Notes: a model not told the origin generated them from the sequence alone. Numbered from the stretch's first letter, positions 45,817 to 55,948 are shown. The stretch is 64,000 bases of DNA from Streptomyces abikoensis (GCF_014648775.1 NZ_BMRT01000004.1:310001-374000); one strand, 5' to 3'. Numbers and translations are program-made.

Positions 45817-46645
45817 CGGTCGCCGATTCCTCGAGGAACTGCTGCTCGTTCGGGATCGCGCCGCCGAAGCGGCGGTCGCGCTGGGCGTACTCCAGGCAGG
45901 CGCGCCACAGGTCGCGGCGGTCGAAGTCGGGCCACAGGACGTCCTGGAAGACCATCTCGGCGTAGGCGCTCTGCCAGAGCAGGTAGTTGGAGGTGCGCTG
46001 CTCGCCGGAGGGGCGCAGGAAGAGGTCGACGTCCGGCATGTCCGGGTAGTAGAGGTACTTGGCCAGCGTCTTCTCGTTGACCTTCGACGGGTCGAGGCGG
46101 CCCGCCTTCACGTCCTCCGCCAGTGCCTGCGCCGCGTCGGCGATCTCGGCGCGGCCGCCGTAGTTCATGCAGAAGTACAGCGTGAGCTTGTCGTTCTTCT
46201 TGGTCTGCTCCTGCGCGATCTGGAGCTCCTTGGCCACCGAGCGCCACAGCCGGGGCATGCGGCCGACCCAGCGCACGCGGATGCCGAGTTCGTCGAGCTG
46301 GTCGCGGGTCTTGCGGATGAAGTCGCGGTTGAAGTTCATCAGGAAGCGGACCTCGTCCGGGGAACGCTTCCAGTTCTCGGTCGAGAAGGCGTAGAGGGAG
46401 ATGCTGCCCACGCCCATCTCGATCGCGCCCTGGAGGACGTCGAGGACGCGCTCGGCGCCGACCTTGTGGCCCTCGGTGCGCGGCAGGCCGCGCTCCTTGG
46501 CCCAGCGGCCGTTGCCGTCCATGACGATCGCCACGTGCTCGGGGACGAGCTCGCCGGGGATCTTCGGGGGGCGGGCGCCCGAAGGGTGCGGGTCGGGGGT
46601 GCGGTACTCGCGTCGGGGCCGGCCCAGAATCCCGCGTACAACCAT
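45809..46645 (-). CDS. uppS: Isoprenyl transferase (undecaprenyl diphosphate synthase type)
   Basis: This 278-residue cis-prenyltransferase makes polyprenyl diphosphate for cell wall lipid carriers. Catalytic Asp43 lies in [13 protein letters not shown], and the IPP-binding motifs [14 protein letters not shown] and FQDVLWPDF are intact. The ATG at 46645 follows GGAGAAG; the upstream extension in frame is non-coding in look. It lies 31 bases after recO. Confidence 0.96.
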   Translation of the reverse strand: MVVRGILGRPRREYRTPDPHPSGARPPKIPGELVPEHVAIVMDGNGRWAKERGLPRTEGHKVGAERVLDVLQGAIEMGVGSISLYAFSTENWKRSPDEVRFLMNFNRDFIRKTRDQLDELGIRVRWVGRMPRLWRSVAKELQIAQEQTKKNDKLTLYFCMNYGGRAEIADAAQALAEDVKAGRLDPSKVNEKTLAKYLYYPDMPDVDLFLRPSGEQRTSNYLLWQSAYAEMVFQDVLWPDFDRRDLWRACLEYAQRDRRFGGAIPNEQQFLEESATGE

Positions 46646-46676
46646 GGGTGCCACTTCTCCTTGATCCCTTTGTCGC

Positions 46677-47423
46677 TTAGTTCTCGACATACCTGAGCGA
46701 GCGAAGCCCCCGCTCCAGATGCCATTGCAGATAGGCCGCCACGAGCCCGCTGCCCTCCCGGACGTGGCGCGCCTCGCAGGCGTCCGCCGTCGCCCAGTCA
46801 CCCGTGAGCAGCGCGCCCAGGAGCTCGATCGACTCCGAGGAGGGTACGACGCATCCGGGCACCCGGCACTCCCCGCACACCACACCGCCGGCGGCCGCGG
46901 AGAAGAACCGGTTCGGCCCGGGCATGCCGCACTTCGCGCAGGCGCCGAAGCTGGGCGCGTAGCCGTTGACGGCGAGGGAGCGCAGCAGGAACGCGTCGAG
47001 CACCAGGTGGGGGGCGTGGGCCCCGGAGGCGAGGGTGCGCAGCGCGCCGACGAGCAGCAGGTACTGCTGCACGGCGGGCTCGCCCTCGTGGTCGGTGAAG
47101 CGCTCGGCGGTCTCCAGCATGGCGGTGCCGGCGGTGTAGCGGGCGTAGTCGGTGACGATCGCGCCACCGTACGGAGCGATGGTCTCGCTCTGGGTGCACA
47201 GCGGCAGCCCGCGTCCCACGAGCTCGCTGCCGCGCGCGAAGAACTGCACGTCGACGTGGGAGAACGGCTCCAGCCGCGCCCCGAACTTCGATTTGGTGCG
47301 CCGCACCCCCCGGGCGACGGCCCGCACCCGGCCGTGGCCCCGGGTGAGGAGGGTGATGATGCGATCCGCTTCCCCCAGCTTCTGGGTACGAAGGACGATG
47401 CCGTCGTCGCGGAACAGACTCAT
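46677..47423 (-). CDS. recO: DNA repair protein RecO
   Basis: This 248-residue recombination mediator anneals ssDNA and helps load RecA with RecR. It has an N-terminal OB fold ([20 protein letters not shown]), a helical middle, and a C-terminal zinc-binding module with CAKCGMPG and CGECRVPGC. The ATG at 47423 begins MSLFRDDG, the usual actinobacterial N-terminus. It is divergent from the sulfoquinovose-synthase-like gene. Confidence 0.95.
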   Translation of the reverse strand: MSLFRDDGIVLRTQKLGEADRIITLLTRGHGRVRAVARGVRRTKSKFGARLEPFSHVDVQFFARGSELVGRGLPLCTQSETIAPYGGAIVTDYARYTAGTAMLETAERFTDHEGEPAVQQYLLLVGALRTLASGAHAPHLVLDAFLLRSLAVNGYAPSFGACAKCGMPGPNRFFSAAAGGVVCGECRVPGCVVPSSESIELLGALLTGDWATADACEARHVREGSGLVAAYLQWHLERGLRSLRYVEN

Positions 47424-47616
47424 GGAGCCATTCTCCCGTACGGGCGATGCGCCGGGCGCCATCGCCCCCGGAGCCCCAGGGGCATCCCTCCCCCGATCCG
47501 CAATACACACGATGTGGTGAAATCCCTCCCGTCTGCGACCGATATGTGCTCTCTTTGCAGGAGAAGCCACGACATCGTGGCCCGTCTCCGGGGAGAGACG
47601 AGGGGGGTGCCGGCGC

Positions 47617-48873
47617 GTGCGTGTGTTCATCGCGGGGATCGACGGATATCTCGGCTGGCCCCTCGCCCAGCACCTGGCCGCCCGGGGGCACACCGTCGCC
47701 GGTGCCGACGCGCTGCTGCGCCGGGCCTGGGTCGGTGAGCGGGGCTCGGTCAGCGCCGTGCCGATCGCCCCGGTGTACGAGCGGCTCGCCGCGTTCCGTG
47801 AGCTGAGCGGCGGGCCCCTGCCGTTCTCGCCCCTGGACCTGCGGGACCACCCCGCGCTGGGCCGGGCCCTGGCGGCCTTCGCCCCCGACGCCGTGGTGCA
47901 CCTCGCGGAGTGCCCCTCCGCCCCGTACTCGATGATCGACTTCCGGCACGCCGACTTCGTCCAGAGCAACAACGTCTCCGGCACCCTCAGCCTGCTGTTC
48001 GCGATGCGCGAGCACTGCCCCGGCGCCCATCTGGTCAAGCTCGGCACCATGGGCGAGTACGGCACGCCCGACCTGGACATTCCCGAGGGCTTCTTCGACG
48101 TCGAGTTCCGCGGCCGGCGCGACCGGCTGCCGTTCCCCCGGCAGGCGGGGTCCTGGTACCACTGGAGCAAGGTCTTCGACTCGCAGAACGTCGGCTTCGC
48201 CTGCCGGCTGTGGGGGCTCGCGGCGACGGATGTGATGCAGGGGGTCGTCTACGGGAGCTGGTGCCCGCCCGCCGATCCCCGGCTCAACAGCCGCCTGGAC
48301 TTCGACGAGGCGTTCGGCACCGCGGTCAATCGTTTCTGCTGTCAGACGGTCATCGGCCGGCCCATCACCCCGTACGGCGGCGGCACCCAGAGCCGCGGCC
48401 TGCTGTCGCTGGCCGACTGCCTCCAGTGCCTCACGCTCGTCCTGGAGCATCCGGCCGCCCCCGGCGAGTACCGCGTCGTCAACCAGCTCCGCGACGTGCT
48501 GTCCGTCGGCCGGCTCGCCGAGCTGGTCCGGGACGCCGCGCGGGCGCTGGGGATCGACGCCCGGATCGCCGCCGTCGACAATCCGCGCGACGAGGCGGAG
48601 GCGCACCACTACAACCCCGACAGCGAGAAGCTGCGGGAGCTGGGCTTCAAGCCGTCGGCGCCCATCGGCGCGGAGCTACGGCAGATGATCGGCGATCTGC
48701 TGCCGCACGCCGACCGCGTACGCGCCCACGCCGACCGGCTCCCGCCGACCGTCCACTGGCGACGTCCCCAGATCTCTTCCGTCCCGAATCCAGCAGAAGA
48801 AGGAACCCGGAATGAGCGAGAAACTGCGGCAGATCATGACGACGGTGGCCGAGGACCCCACCGCCCTGCGTGA
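47617..48873 (+). CDS. UDP-sulfoquinovose synthase-like (SQD1/SqdB) NAD-dependent enzyme
   Basis: This 418-residue extended SDR closely matches plant/cyanobacterial SQD1, which converts UDP-glucose and sulfite to UDP-sulfoquinovose. The NAD motif is GIDGYLG (7-13); shared stretches include SAPYSMIDF, KLGTMGEYGTPDLDIPEG, catalytic Thr144 and Y181-H-W-S-K185 (SWYHWSKVFDS), FGTAVNRFC and NPRDEAEAHHYN. No sulfolipid synthase is adjacent; a peptide gene and a glycosyltransferase follow. The last ~20 codons overlap the peptide gene by 62 bases in another frame and look low in quality, so the true C-terminus may be earlier. GTG start after GAGGGGGG. Confidence 0.85.
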   Translation: MRVFIAGIDGYLGWPLAQHLAARGHTVAGADALLRRAWVGERGSVSAVPIAPVYERLAAFRELSGGPLPFSPLDLRDHPALGRALAAFAPDAVVHLAECPSAPYSMIDFRHADFVQSNNVSGTLSLLFAMREHCPGAHLVKLGTMGEYGTPDLDIPEGFFDVEFRGRRDRLPFPRQAGSWYHWSKVFDSQNVGFACRLWGLAATDVMQGVVYGSWCPPADPRLNSRLDFDEAFGTAVNRFCCQTVIGRPITPYGGGTQSRGLLSLADCLQCLTLVLEHPAAPGEYRVVNQLRDVLSVGRLAELVRDAARALGIDARIAAVDNPRDEAEAHHYNPDSEKLRELGFKPSAPIGAELRQMIGDLLPHADRVRAHADRLPPTVHWRRPQISSVPNPAEEGTRNERETAADHDDGGRGPHRPA

Positions 48874-49033
48874 GCTGTGCGACGACACCCCCGCCCTCGC
48901 CGAGCGCTTCGGCCTGTCCCCCGAGGAGCACGACCGGCTGGCCAGGGCCGAGCGGCTGGCGCCCCGGGCGCCGGGCGCCTACATGTCGATCACCCTCCAC
49001 ACGATCACCATCACCGCGGACCGCGGCCTGTGA
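48812..49033 (+). CDS. Small peptide with leader-like N-terminus (candidate modified-peptide precursor)
   Basis: This 73-residue peptide has a predicted helical N-terminal part (MSEKLRQIMTTVAEDPTALR, then DTPALAERFGLSPEEHDRLA) resembling leader domains of ribosomal peptide precursors, a Pro/Arg break (APRAPGAY, 50-57) and a tail MSITLHTITITADRGL in which Ser59, Thr61, Thr64, Thr66 and Thr68 alternate with hydrophobics. AAGGA lies 7 bases before the ATG. Its TGA overlaps the glycosyltransferase GTG (GTGA), so the two are coupled. I do not recognise a named family. The sole Cys23 lies in the presumed leader. Confidence 0.75.
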   Translation: MSEKLRQIMTTVAEDPTALRELCDDTPALAERFGLSPEEHDRLARAERLAPRAPGAYMSITLHTITITADRGL

Positions 49034-49962
49034 CAGCCGCCCCGCCCGGGATCAGCGTGGTCCTGCCCGCGCGGAACGAGGGCGACAGGGTCGGGGCGAC
49101 CATCGCCTCGGCCCTGGACGCCGCCGACGGGCCGGCGGGCGTCGAGTTCGTCGTCGTCGACGACTGCTCGGCGCCCGGGCGACGGCCGGAGGTCGGCGAC
49201 GCCGCGGCCCGGCGCCGTACGACGGTCATCCGCTCCGCCCGGCACCTCGGCGTGGGCGCCGCCCGCAATCTGGCCGCCCGGCACGCCCGGGGCCGGATCC
49301 TGTTCGTGACGGACGCCCACACCCGCTTCTCCGCCGGCTGGGACCGCGCGGCCACCCGGCTGCTCGCCCCGGGCCGGATCCTGTCCGTCACCATCGCCGA
49401 CAGCGCCTCGGACTGGCGCGGCCACGGCTGCCGCCTCGTCGTCCCGTACATGGGCACGCGCTGGAACACGGCCCCGCCCGGCCCGGCGCCCCATGTGCAC
49501 GTGGCCTCCTCGGCCGGCACCGTCCTCGAACGCGCGCTCTTCGACCGCCTCGGCGGCTACGACGAGGGGATGGTGCACTACGGCGGCTTCGAGCCCGAGT
49601 TCAGCGTGCGCGCGTGGCGAGCCGGCGCGGAGATCGCCCACACCACCGACATCGAGATCACCCACCGGTTCAAGCCCAGGGAGGAGGTGGCCTCCTTCGT
49701 CGGCGCGGCGCGCACCGCGATCGTCCACAACTGTCTGCGCTTCGGCACGGCCCATCTGCCGGAGTCGATGATCCTGGAGATGGTGCGGCTGCACGCCCTG
49801 GAGTTCCCGGAGCACATCCGCGCGGCGCTGGCCCTGCTGGAGGAGCGCGGCGCGTGGCGCCGTCGCGAGGAGCTGGCAGCGACGCTCCCGCACGACTTCG
49901 CGTGGTTCGTACGCCGCTTCGACCTGCTCGATCAGATCGGCAGGCCGGTCCCCGAGCAGTAG
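49030..49962 (+). CDS. Family 2 glycosyltransferase with polypeptide GalNAc-transferase-like features
   Basis: This 310-residue GT-A enzyme starts GISVVLPARNEGDRVGATI, has VVVDDCS for nucleotide contact and a metal motif D95-A-H97 (LFVTDAHTRFSAGW), the DxH form of mucin-type polypeptide GalNAc-transferases. The acceptor-side region GGYDEGMVHYGGFEPEFSVR (176-194) plus AWRAG and His212 (ITHRFK) parallels their GGE..E.SFR.W..G...H.FR signature. This points to peptide or small-molecule O-glycosylation rather than wall polymer synthesis. The coupled upstream peptide is the obvious candidate acceptor; that is inference. No membrane span or signal is present. Confidence 0.8.
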   Translation: MTAAPPGISVVLPARNEGDRVGATIASALDAADGPAGVEFVVVDDCSAPGRRPEVGDAAARRRTTVIRSARHLGVGAARNLAARHARGRILFVTDAHTRFSAGWDRAATRLLAPGRILSVTIADSASDWRGHGCRLVVPYMGTRWNTAPPGPAPHVHVASSAGTVLERALFDRLGGYDEGMVHYGGFEPEFSVRAWRAGAEIAHTTDIEITHRFKPREEVASFVGAARTAIVHNCLRFGTAHLPESMILEMVRLHALEFPEHIRAALALLEERGAWRRREELAATLPHDFAWFVRRFDLLDQIGRPVPEQ

Positions 49963-49966
49963 ACGC

Positions 49967-50692
49967 TCACGACGGCGTGCGCGCCGCCGCGAGGAGCCGG
50001 TCGGTGTCCTCGGGACAGATCAGCAGCGCCCGCCCCACCGTCGCCAGCACCTCCCGCTCCGCCGGCCGGTAGGGGCCGTCGGCCAGGGCGATCCGGGCCC
50101 CCTGGAGCAGGATCTGCTCACGGCCCGCCGGCGCCAGGTGGGGGGCCAGCGGCTCCAGGGCCTCGTGGAGCTCGATGGCCAGGGCCGTGCCGCAGGGGTC
50201 GAAGCCGTCGCGGCTCGCGTCGCCCGGCGGCGTCGCGTACCGGCCGGGCAGCCGTCCGGTGTCCGCGGCGAGCGCCTCGATCAGGGTGACGAGCTGCTCC
50301 TCGCTGCAGTCGGCGAAGCCGGCCGCCCGGACCGCGCCGACCGCCGCGCGGCGAACCGTACGGGCCTCGGTGCCGCCCGCGGCCAGCACCGCGAGGGCCA
50401 CCGTGTGCACGGCGTCGCGCAGCATCGCGGAGAAGCGGGTGGTGGTGGGGTGGTCGAGGACGTCCATGGCGTAGCGGCCGCGGCAGGCCGTGCACTCCAC
50501 GATGGGCCCGACCGGGCCGCGCGGCAGCAGCGGCACCCCGAACGCGACAAGGCGGCGCCGGCCCGTGCGACGGTGGTAATTGCGGTCCCCACCGCAACCG
50601 GGGCAGAAGAACTCGCCGTCTCCGACGGTGCGCCATACGGTGCGTACGCCCACCACACACCGGTCCGGGCTGTGTCGGCCTTGCGCGTGCAT
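49967..50692 (-). CDS. TerB-like protein with N-terminal zinc ribbon
   Basis: This 241-residue protein has a zinc ribbon (FFCPGCGGDRNYHRRTG, then VECTACRGRY) followed by a helical TerB-like domain (LRDAVHTVALAVLAAGGTEA, then YRPAEREVLATVGRALLICP). TerB domains occur in tellurite-resistance and stress-signalling complexes, but single-domain actinobacterial forms are uncharacterised. The ATG at 50690-50692 follows GGAGGT by 8 bases. It converges on the glycosyltransferase, 4 bases away, so it is not in the same operon. Confidence 0.82.
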   Translation of the reverse strand: MHAQGRHSPDRCVVGVRTVWRTVGDGEFFCPGCGGDRNYHRRTGRRRLVAFGVPLLPRGPVGPIVECTACRGRYAMDVLDHPTTTRFSAMLRDAVHTVALAVLAAGGTEARTVRRAAVGAVRAAGFADCSEEQLVTLIEALAADTGRLPGRYATPPGDASRDGFDPCGTALAIELHEALEPLAPHLAPAGREQILLQGARIALADGPYRPAEREVLATVGRALLICPEDTDRLLAAARTPS

Positions 50693-50739
50693 CACGGCGC
50701 ACCTCCATAACGCCACGGCCTGGTCGCCGCGTTGACGTG

Positions 50740-50769
50740 ATGTTAGCCACATCGTTGATGCCGCGTCAG
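50740..50769 (-). promoter_or_regulatory. Candidate promoter of the TerB-like gene
   Basis: On the minus strand CTGACG (50769-50764) and TAACAT (50745-50740) are 18 bases apart, each matching the housekeeping consensus at four of six positions, about 48 bases before the start codon. Confidence 0.5.
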
Positions 50770-50881
50770 TACCCCTGCGGCCGAGTTGGGGCGGGTACTG
50801 GCCGAAGGCGCCGGCGAGCCCACCGGATGCGGTGTTTTCACCGGCGCCAGGTTGACGGAGCGCGACGGGGGTTACGGACCG

Positions 50882-52837
<1,956 letters not shown>

Positions 52838-52985
52838 TCAGCAGGCTAGCCGAGACGCGCGGGGCGGGGCAGGGGCGTTTCAGCATGCGGGACGCGCGAC
52901 CCGGGCCACGGAATCCGGCCACTCGTTTGTGTTAATCCATGCACCGGGCACTGACAAGGCGGGGACCCGGTGCCAGATTCGGCCC

Positions 52986-54044
52986 ATGACTACCCAGAAA
53001 CACGGGATCTTCTGCGGCATCGTCCCGCCGCACGTACTCGACCGTCTGGCCCAGTCCGAGGACCCCCGGCACCACGAGCCCGCGCGCCGCACCCTCGAAC
53101 ACGACGGCACCCTGCGCACCCGCCGCCGGCTCACCGCCGCGCGGACGACCGTGGACTCCTCGGCGGGCGCCATCTCCGACAAGCCGCAGCGGACGATCTA
53201 CGACGCCGGGCACGTGGAGACCCTGCCGGGCCGCAAGGTGCACGCCGAGGCCGAAGCGCCCAGCAAGGACGCCACGGTCAACCGGGCGCACGCCGGGCTC
53301 GGCGCCACGTTCGACCTCTATCTCAAGGTCTACGGCCGGCACTCCATCGACGGCGCCGGCCTGCCGCTGAACGCCACCGTCCACTACGGCCAGAACTACG
53401 ACAACGCCTTCTGGGACGGCGAGCAGATGGTCTTCGGCGACGGGGACGGCGATCTCTTCCTCGACTTCACCCTTCCCGTGGACGTCATCGGCCACGAGCT
53501 GACCCACGGGGTGACCCAGCACACCGCCAATCTGGAGTACTACGGCCAGTCCGGCGCGCTCAACGAGTCGATCTCGGACGTCTTCGGCTCCCTGATCAAG
53601 CAGTACGCCCTCGGGCAGACCACCGACCAGGCCGACTGGCTGATCGGCGCGGGGCTCCTCGGCCCGGACGTCACCGGCGCGGCCCTGCGCTCGATGAAGG
53701 CGCCCGGCACCGCCTACGACGACGACAAGCTCGGCAAGGACCCGCAGCCCGCCACCATGGACGACTTCGTGCGCACCAGCCGGGACAACGGCGGTGTGCA
53801 CATCAACTCCGGCATCCCCAACCACGCCTTCTATCTGCTGGCCACCGCCCTCGGCGGGCACGCCTGGGAGCGCGCGGGGCACATCTGGTACGCCACGCTG
53901 ACGGGCGGTGAGCTGGCCCAGGACGCCGACTTCGCGGCCTTCGCCCGGCTGACGGCGGCCTCGGCGAGGACCCTGTACGGCGAGGGGGACGCCGTCCAGG
54001 CCGTGCTCAAGGCGTGGAGCCAGGTCGGCGTTCCCACGGCATAG
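52986..54044 (+). CDS. M4 family (protealysin-like) metalloprotease, no signal peptide
   Basis: This 352-residue thermolysin-family zinc protease has H170-E-L-T-H174 (VIGHELTHGVTQHT) and the third ligand Glu194 (GALNESISDVFG). The catalytic His of the family is in GGVHINSGIPNHAFY. A short propeptide of about 50 residues contains FCGIVPPHVLDRLA, like the PPxxL motif of protealysin precursors, in place of the long FTP/PepSY propeptide of secreted thermolysins. There is no signal peptide, as in protealysins. An emfourin-like inhibitor gene follows 70 bases later. Confidence 0.92.
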   Translation: MTTQKHGIFCGIVPPHVLDRLAQSEDPRHHEPARRTLEHDGTLRTRRRLTAARTTVDSSAGAISDKPQRTIYDAGHVETLPGRKVHAEAEAPSKDATVNRAHAGLGATFDLYLKVYGRHSIDGAGLPLNATVHYGQNYDNAFWDGEQMVFGDGDGDLFLDFTLPVDVIGHELTHGVTQHTANLEYYGQSGALNESISDVFGSLIKQYALGQTTDQADWLIGAGLLGPDVTGAALRSMKAPGTAYDDDKLGKDPQPATMDDFVRTSRDNGGVHINSGIPNHAFYLLATALGGHAWERAGHIWYATLTGGELAQDADFAAFARLTAASARTLYGEGDAVQAVLKAWSQVGVPTA

Positions 54045-54114
54045 GGCCGGTCTGCCCCCGATGCGGGCCGCGCGGATCAGGAATGTCCGCGAACCATGGG
54101 GTAGGGATGACGGT

Positions 54115-54387
54115 ATGCGTATCGTCATCTGCCGTACCGGCGGTTTCGCCGGCATCGAGCGTCGGGCCGAGCTGGACACCTGCGGCCGGTCCGACGCCAC
54201 GCACCTGGAGGCCCTGGCCCACCGCGCGCTGGCGCCGGGCCGGGACGCCCCCGACCACGGCCGGGGCGTCCCGGACGGCTTCCACTACGAGATCAACGTG
54301 GACGGCCGCTCGGTCCACCTCGCGGACCCCCACCTCTCCGACGACCAGCGCGAACTGATCCAGACGGTGCTCAAGGAAGGCGCGTAG
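54115..54387 (+). CDS. Emfourin-like protein inhibitor of the M4 protease
   Basis: This 90-residue protein starts MRIVICRTGGFAGIERRAEL and ends in a helical segment LSDDQRELIQTVLKEG. The N-terminal strand-turn with GGFAG resembles emfourin (M4in), the inhibitor encoded next to protealysin in Serratia. Its position directly after an M4 protease without a signal peptide supports an inhibitor role that protects the cytoplasm. The inhibitory activity itself is inferred. Confidence 0.78.
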   Translation: MRIVICRTGGFAGIERRAELDTCGRSDATHLEALAHRALAPGRDAPDHGRGVPDGFHYEINVDGRSVHLADPHLSDDQRELIQTVLKEGA

Positions 54388-54401
54388 CGGGTCAGCGGAT
54401 C

Positions 54402-54430
54402 AGAAGCCCAGCTTGCGGAGCTGCTTCGGG
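54402..54430 (-). repeat. Duplicated 3' end of era
   Basis: These 29 bases are identical to 54528-54556, the last codons of era (PKQLRKLGF). The copy lies 97 bases beyond the era stop and continues in the same orientation with its own TGA (54402-54400) immediately after the copied codons. Between the copies lies a GC-rich stretch with a CGCCGG/CCGGCG hairpin (54495-54513). Confidence 0.9.
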
Positions 54431-54525
54431 ACCCCTCCTGTCCGCCGCTCTCGCACCGCTCGGCCCTAGGGGCCTCACAGGCTTCGAGCGGCTGCGCCGG
54501 CCTCCGACCGGCGGTGTCGGCCCGG

Positions 54526-55467
54526 CTAGAAGCCCAGCTTGCGGAGCTGCTTCGGGTCCCGCTGCCAGTCCTTGGCGACCTTCACATGGAGGTCCAGGAA
54601 GACCGGCGTGCCCAGCAGCGCCTCGATGTGCTTGCGGGACTTCATGCCGACCTCCTTCAGGCGGGCGCCCTTGGGGCCGATGATGATGCCCTTCTGGCTG
54701 GGCCGCTCGATGTAGACGTTGGCGTGGATGTCCAGCAGCGGCCTGTCCTTGGGCCGGTCCTCGCGCGGCAGCATCTCCTCGACCACGACGGCGATGGAGT
54801 GCGGCAGCTCGTCGCGGACGCCCTCCAGGGCGGCCTCGCGGATCAGCTCGGCGACCATGATCTGCTCGGGCTCGTCGGTGAGGTCGCCCTCGGGGTAGAG
54901 CGGCGGGCTCTCCGGCAGCATCGGCGCGATCAGGTCGGCCAGCAGGGAGACCTGCTTGTCGCCGACGGCCGAGACCGGGACGATCTGCGCCCACTGGATG
55001 CCCAGCTCCTCGCCCAGCTGCTGGATGGCGATCAGCTGCTCGGCGAGCTGCTTGGAGTCGACCAGGTCCGTCTTGGTGACGATCGCGATCTTCGGGGTCT
55101 TCTTGATCCCCGCGAGTTCCTTGGCGATGAACTTGTCGCCCGGGCCGAGCTTCTGGTCGGCGGGCAGGCAGAAACCGATCACGTCGACCTCGGCCCAGGT
55201 GGTCCGGACCACGTCGTTGAGCCGCTCGCCCAGCAGGGTGCGCGGCTTGTGGAGACCGGGCGTGTCCACCAGGACGAGCTGGGCGTCCGGGCGGTGCACG
55301 ATGCCGCGCACGGTGTGCCGGGTGGTCTGCGGACGGTTGGAGGTGATCGCGACCTTCGTCCCCACCAGTGCGTTGGTCAGGGTCGACTTGCCCGCGTTGG
55401 GGCGGCCGACGAAGCACGCGAAGCCCGCGCGGTGGGGGGCCGGGGACGGGGAGGAAGCTCTATCCAT
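54526..55467 (-). CDS. era: GTPase Era
   Basis: This 313-residue GTPase binds 16S rRNA and aids small-subunit maturation. It has G1 GRPNAGKST (21-29), G3 DTPG (68-71), G4 TKTD (131-134; Thr in place of the usual Asn) and a C-terminal KH domain with GIIIGPKGARLKEVG. The C-terminus ends PKQLRKLGF. The 3' coding end is duplicated downstream. In Streptomyces era lies near ybeY and phoH, as it does here, a few genes apart. Confidence 0.96.
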   Translation of the reverse strand: MDRASSPSPAPHRAGFACFVGRPNAGKSTLTNALVGTKVAITSNRPQTTRHTVRGIVHRPDAQLVLVDTPGLHKPRTLLGERLNDVVRTTWAEVDVIGFCLPADQKLGPGDKFIAKELAGIKKTPKIAIVTKTDLVDSKQLAEQLIAIQQLGEELGIQWAQIVPVSAVGDKQVSLLADLIAPMLPESPPLYPEGDLTDEPEQIMVAELIREAALEGVRDELPHSIAVVVEEMLPREDRPKDRPLLDIHANVYIERPSQKGIIIGPKGARLKEVGMKSRKHIEALLGTPVFLDLHVKVAKDWQRDPKQLRKLGF

Positions 55468-55523
55468 GGCTCATATTCTCCCCGATCGTCCGGCGGGCTC
55501 GAACCAGCGGGCGGGCGCGGCGC

Positions 55524-55883
55524 TCAGCCGGCCGTGACCACCGGCCCCGGCGTCCCGTCCGGGCCCGCCAGCAGCACGGGCGTCGCGGGTCCGCCCAGGT
55601 CGCGCACGGCGGCGCGGTCCTCCGCGCTGACGACGCCCACCTCGGAGACCACCGCCGCGGCCTCCAGGGACGTCGCCCCGCTGGCCACGGCCATGGCCAC
55701 GGCCGTCCGGAGCGCGCTCAGCCGCAGCGAGTCCAGGGCGACCGTCCCGGCGACGTACGTACGGCCGGTCTCGTCACGGACGGCCGCGCCCTCGGGCACG
55801 GCGTTGCGGGCGCGGGTGGCGCGGGCGAGCGTGATCAGCTTGCGGTCTTCGGGGTCCAGGGCAGCATCCAGGGCATCCGTCAT
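55524..55883 (-). CDS. Cytidine deaminase-like protein without zinc ligands
   Basis: This 119-residue protein follows the cytidine deaminase fold pattern: DRKLITLARATRARNAVPEG, AAVRDETGRTYVAGTVALDS, LSALRTAVAMAVASGATSLE. The C/HAE motif that supplies a zinc ligand and the catalytic Glu reads LSA, and the PCxxC motif reads SAEDRA, so it cannot bind the catalytic zinc in the usual way. It is probably a non-enzymatic relative. The ATG at 55883 was chosen over 56003. It lies 56 bases downstream of the era start, upstream on the same strand. Confidence 0.75.
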   Translation of the reverse strand: MTDALDAALDPEDRKLITLARATRARNAVPEGAAVRDETGRTYVAGTVALDSLRLSALRTAVAMAVASGATSLEAAAVVSEVGVVSAEDRAAVRDLGGPATPVLLAGPDGTPGPVVTAG

Positions 55884-55948
55884 GCCTGGAGCATAGGGGC
55901 GGCCCCGGACGCGCCCCCGGGCGGCCTCGGCCGGCGACCGGCCACGCC

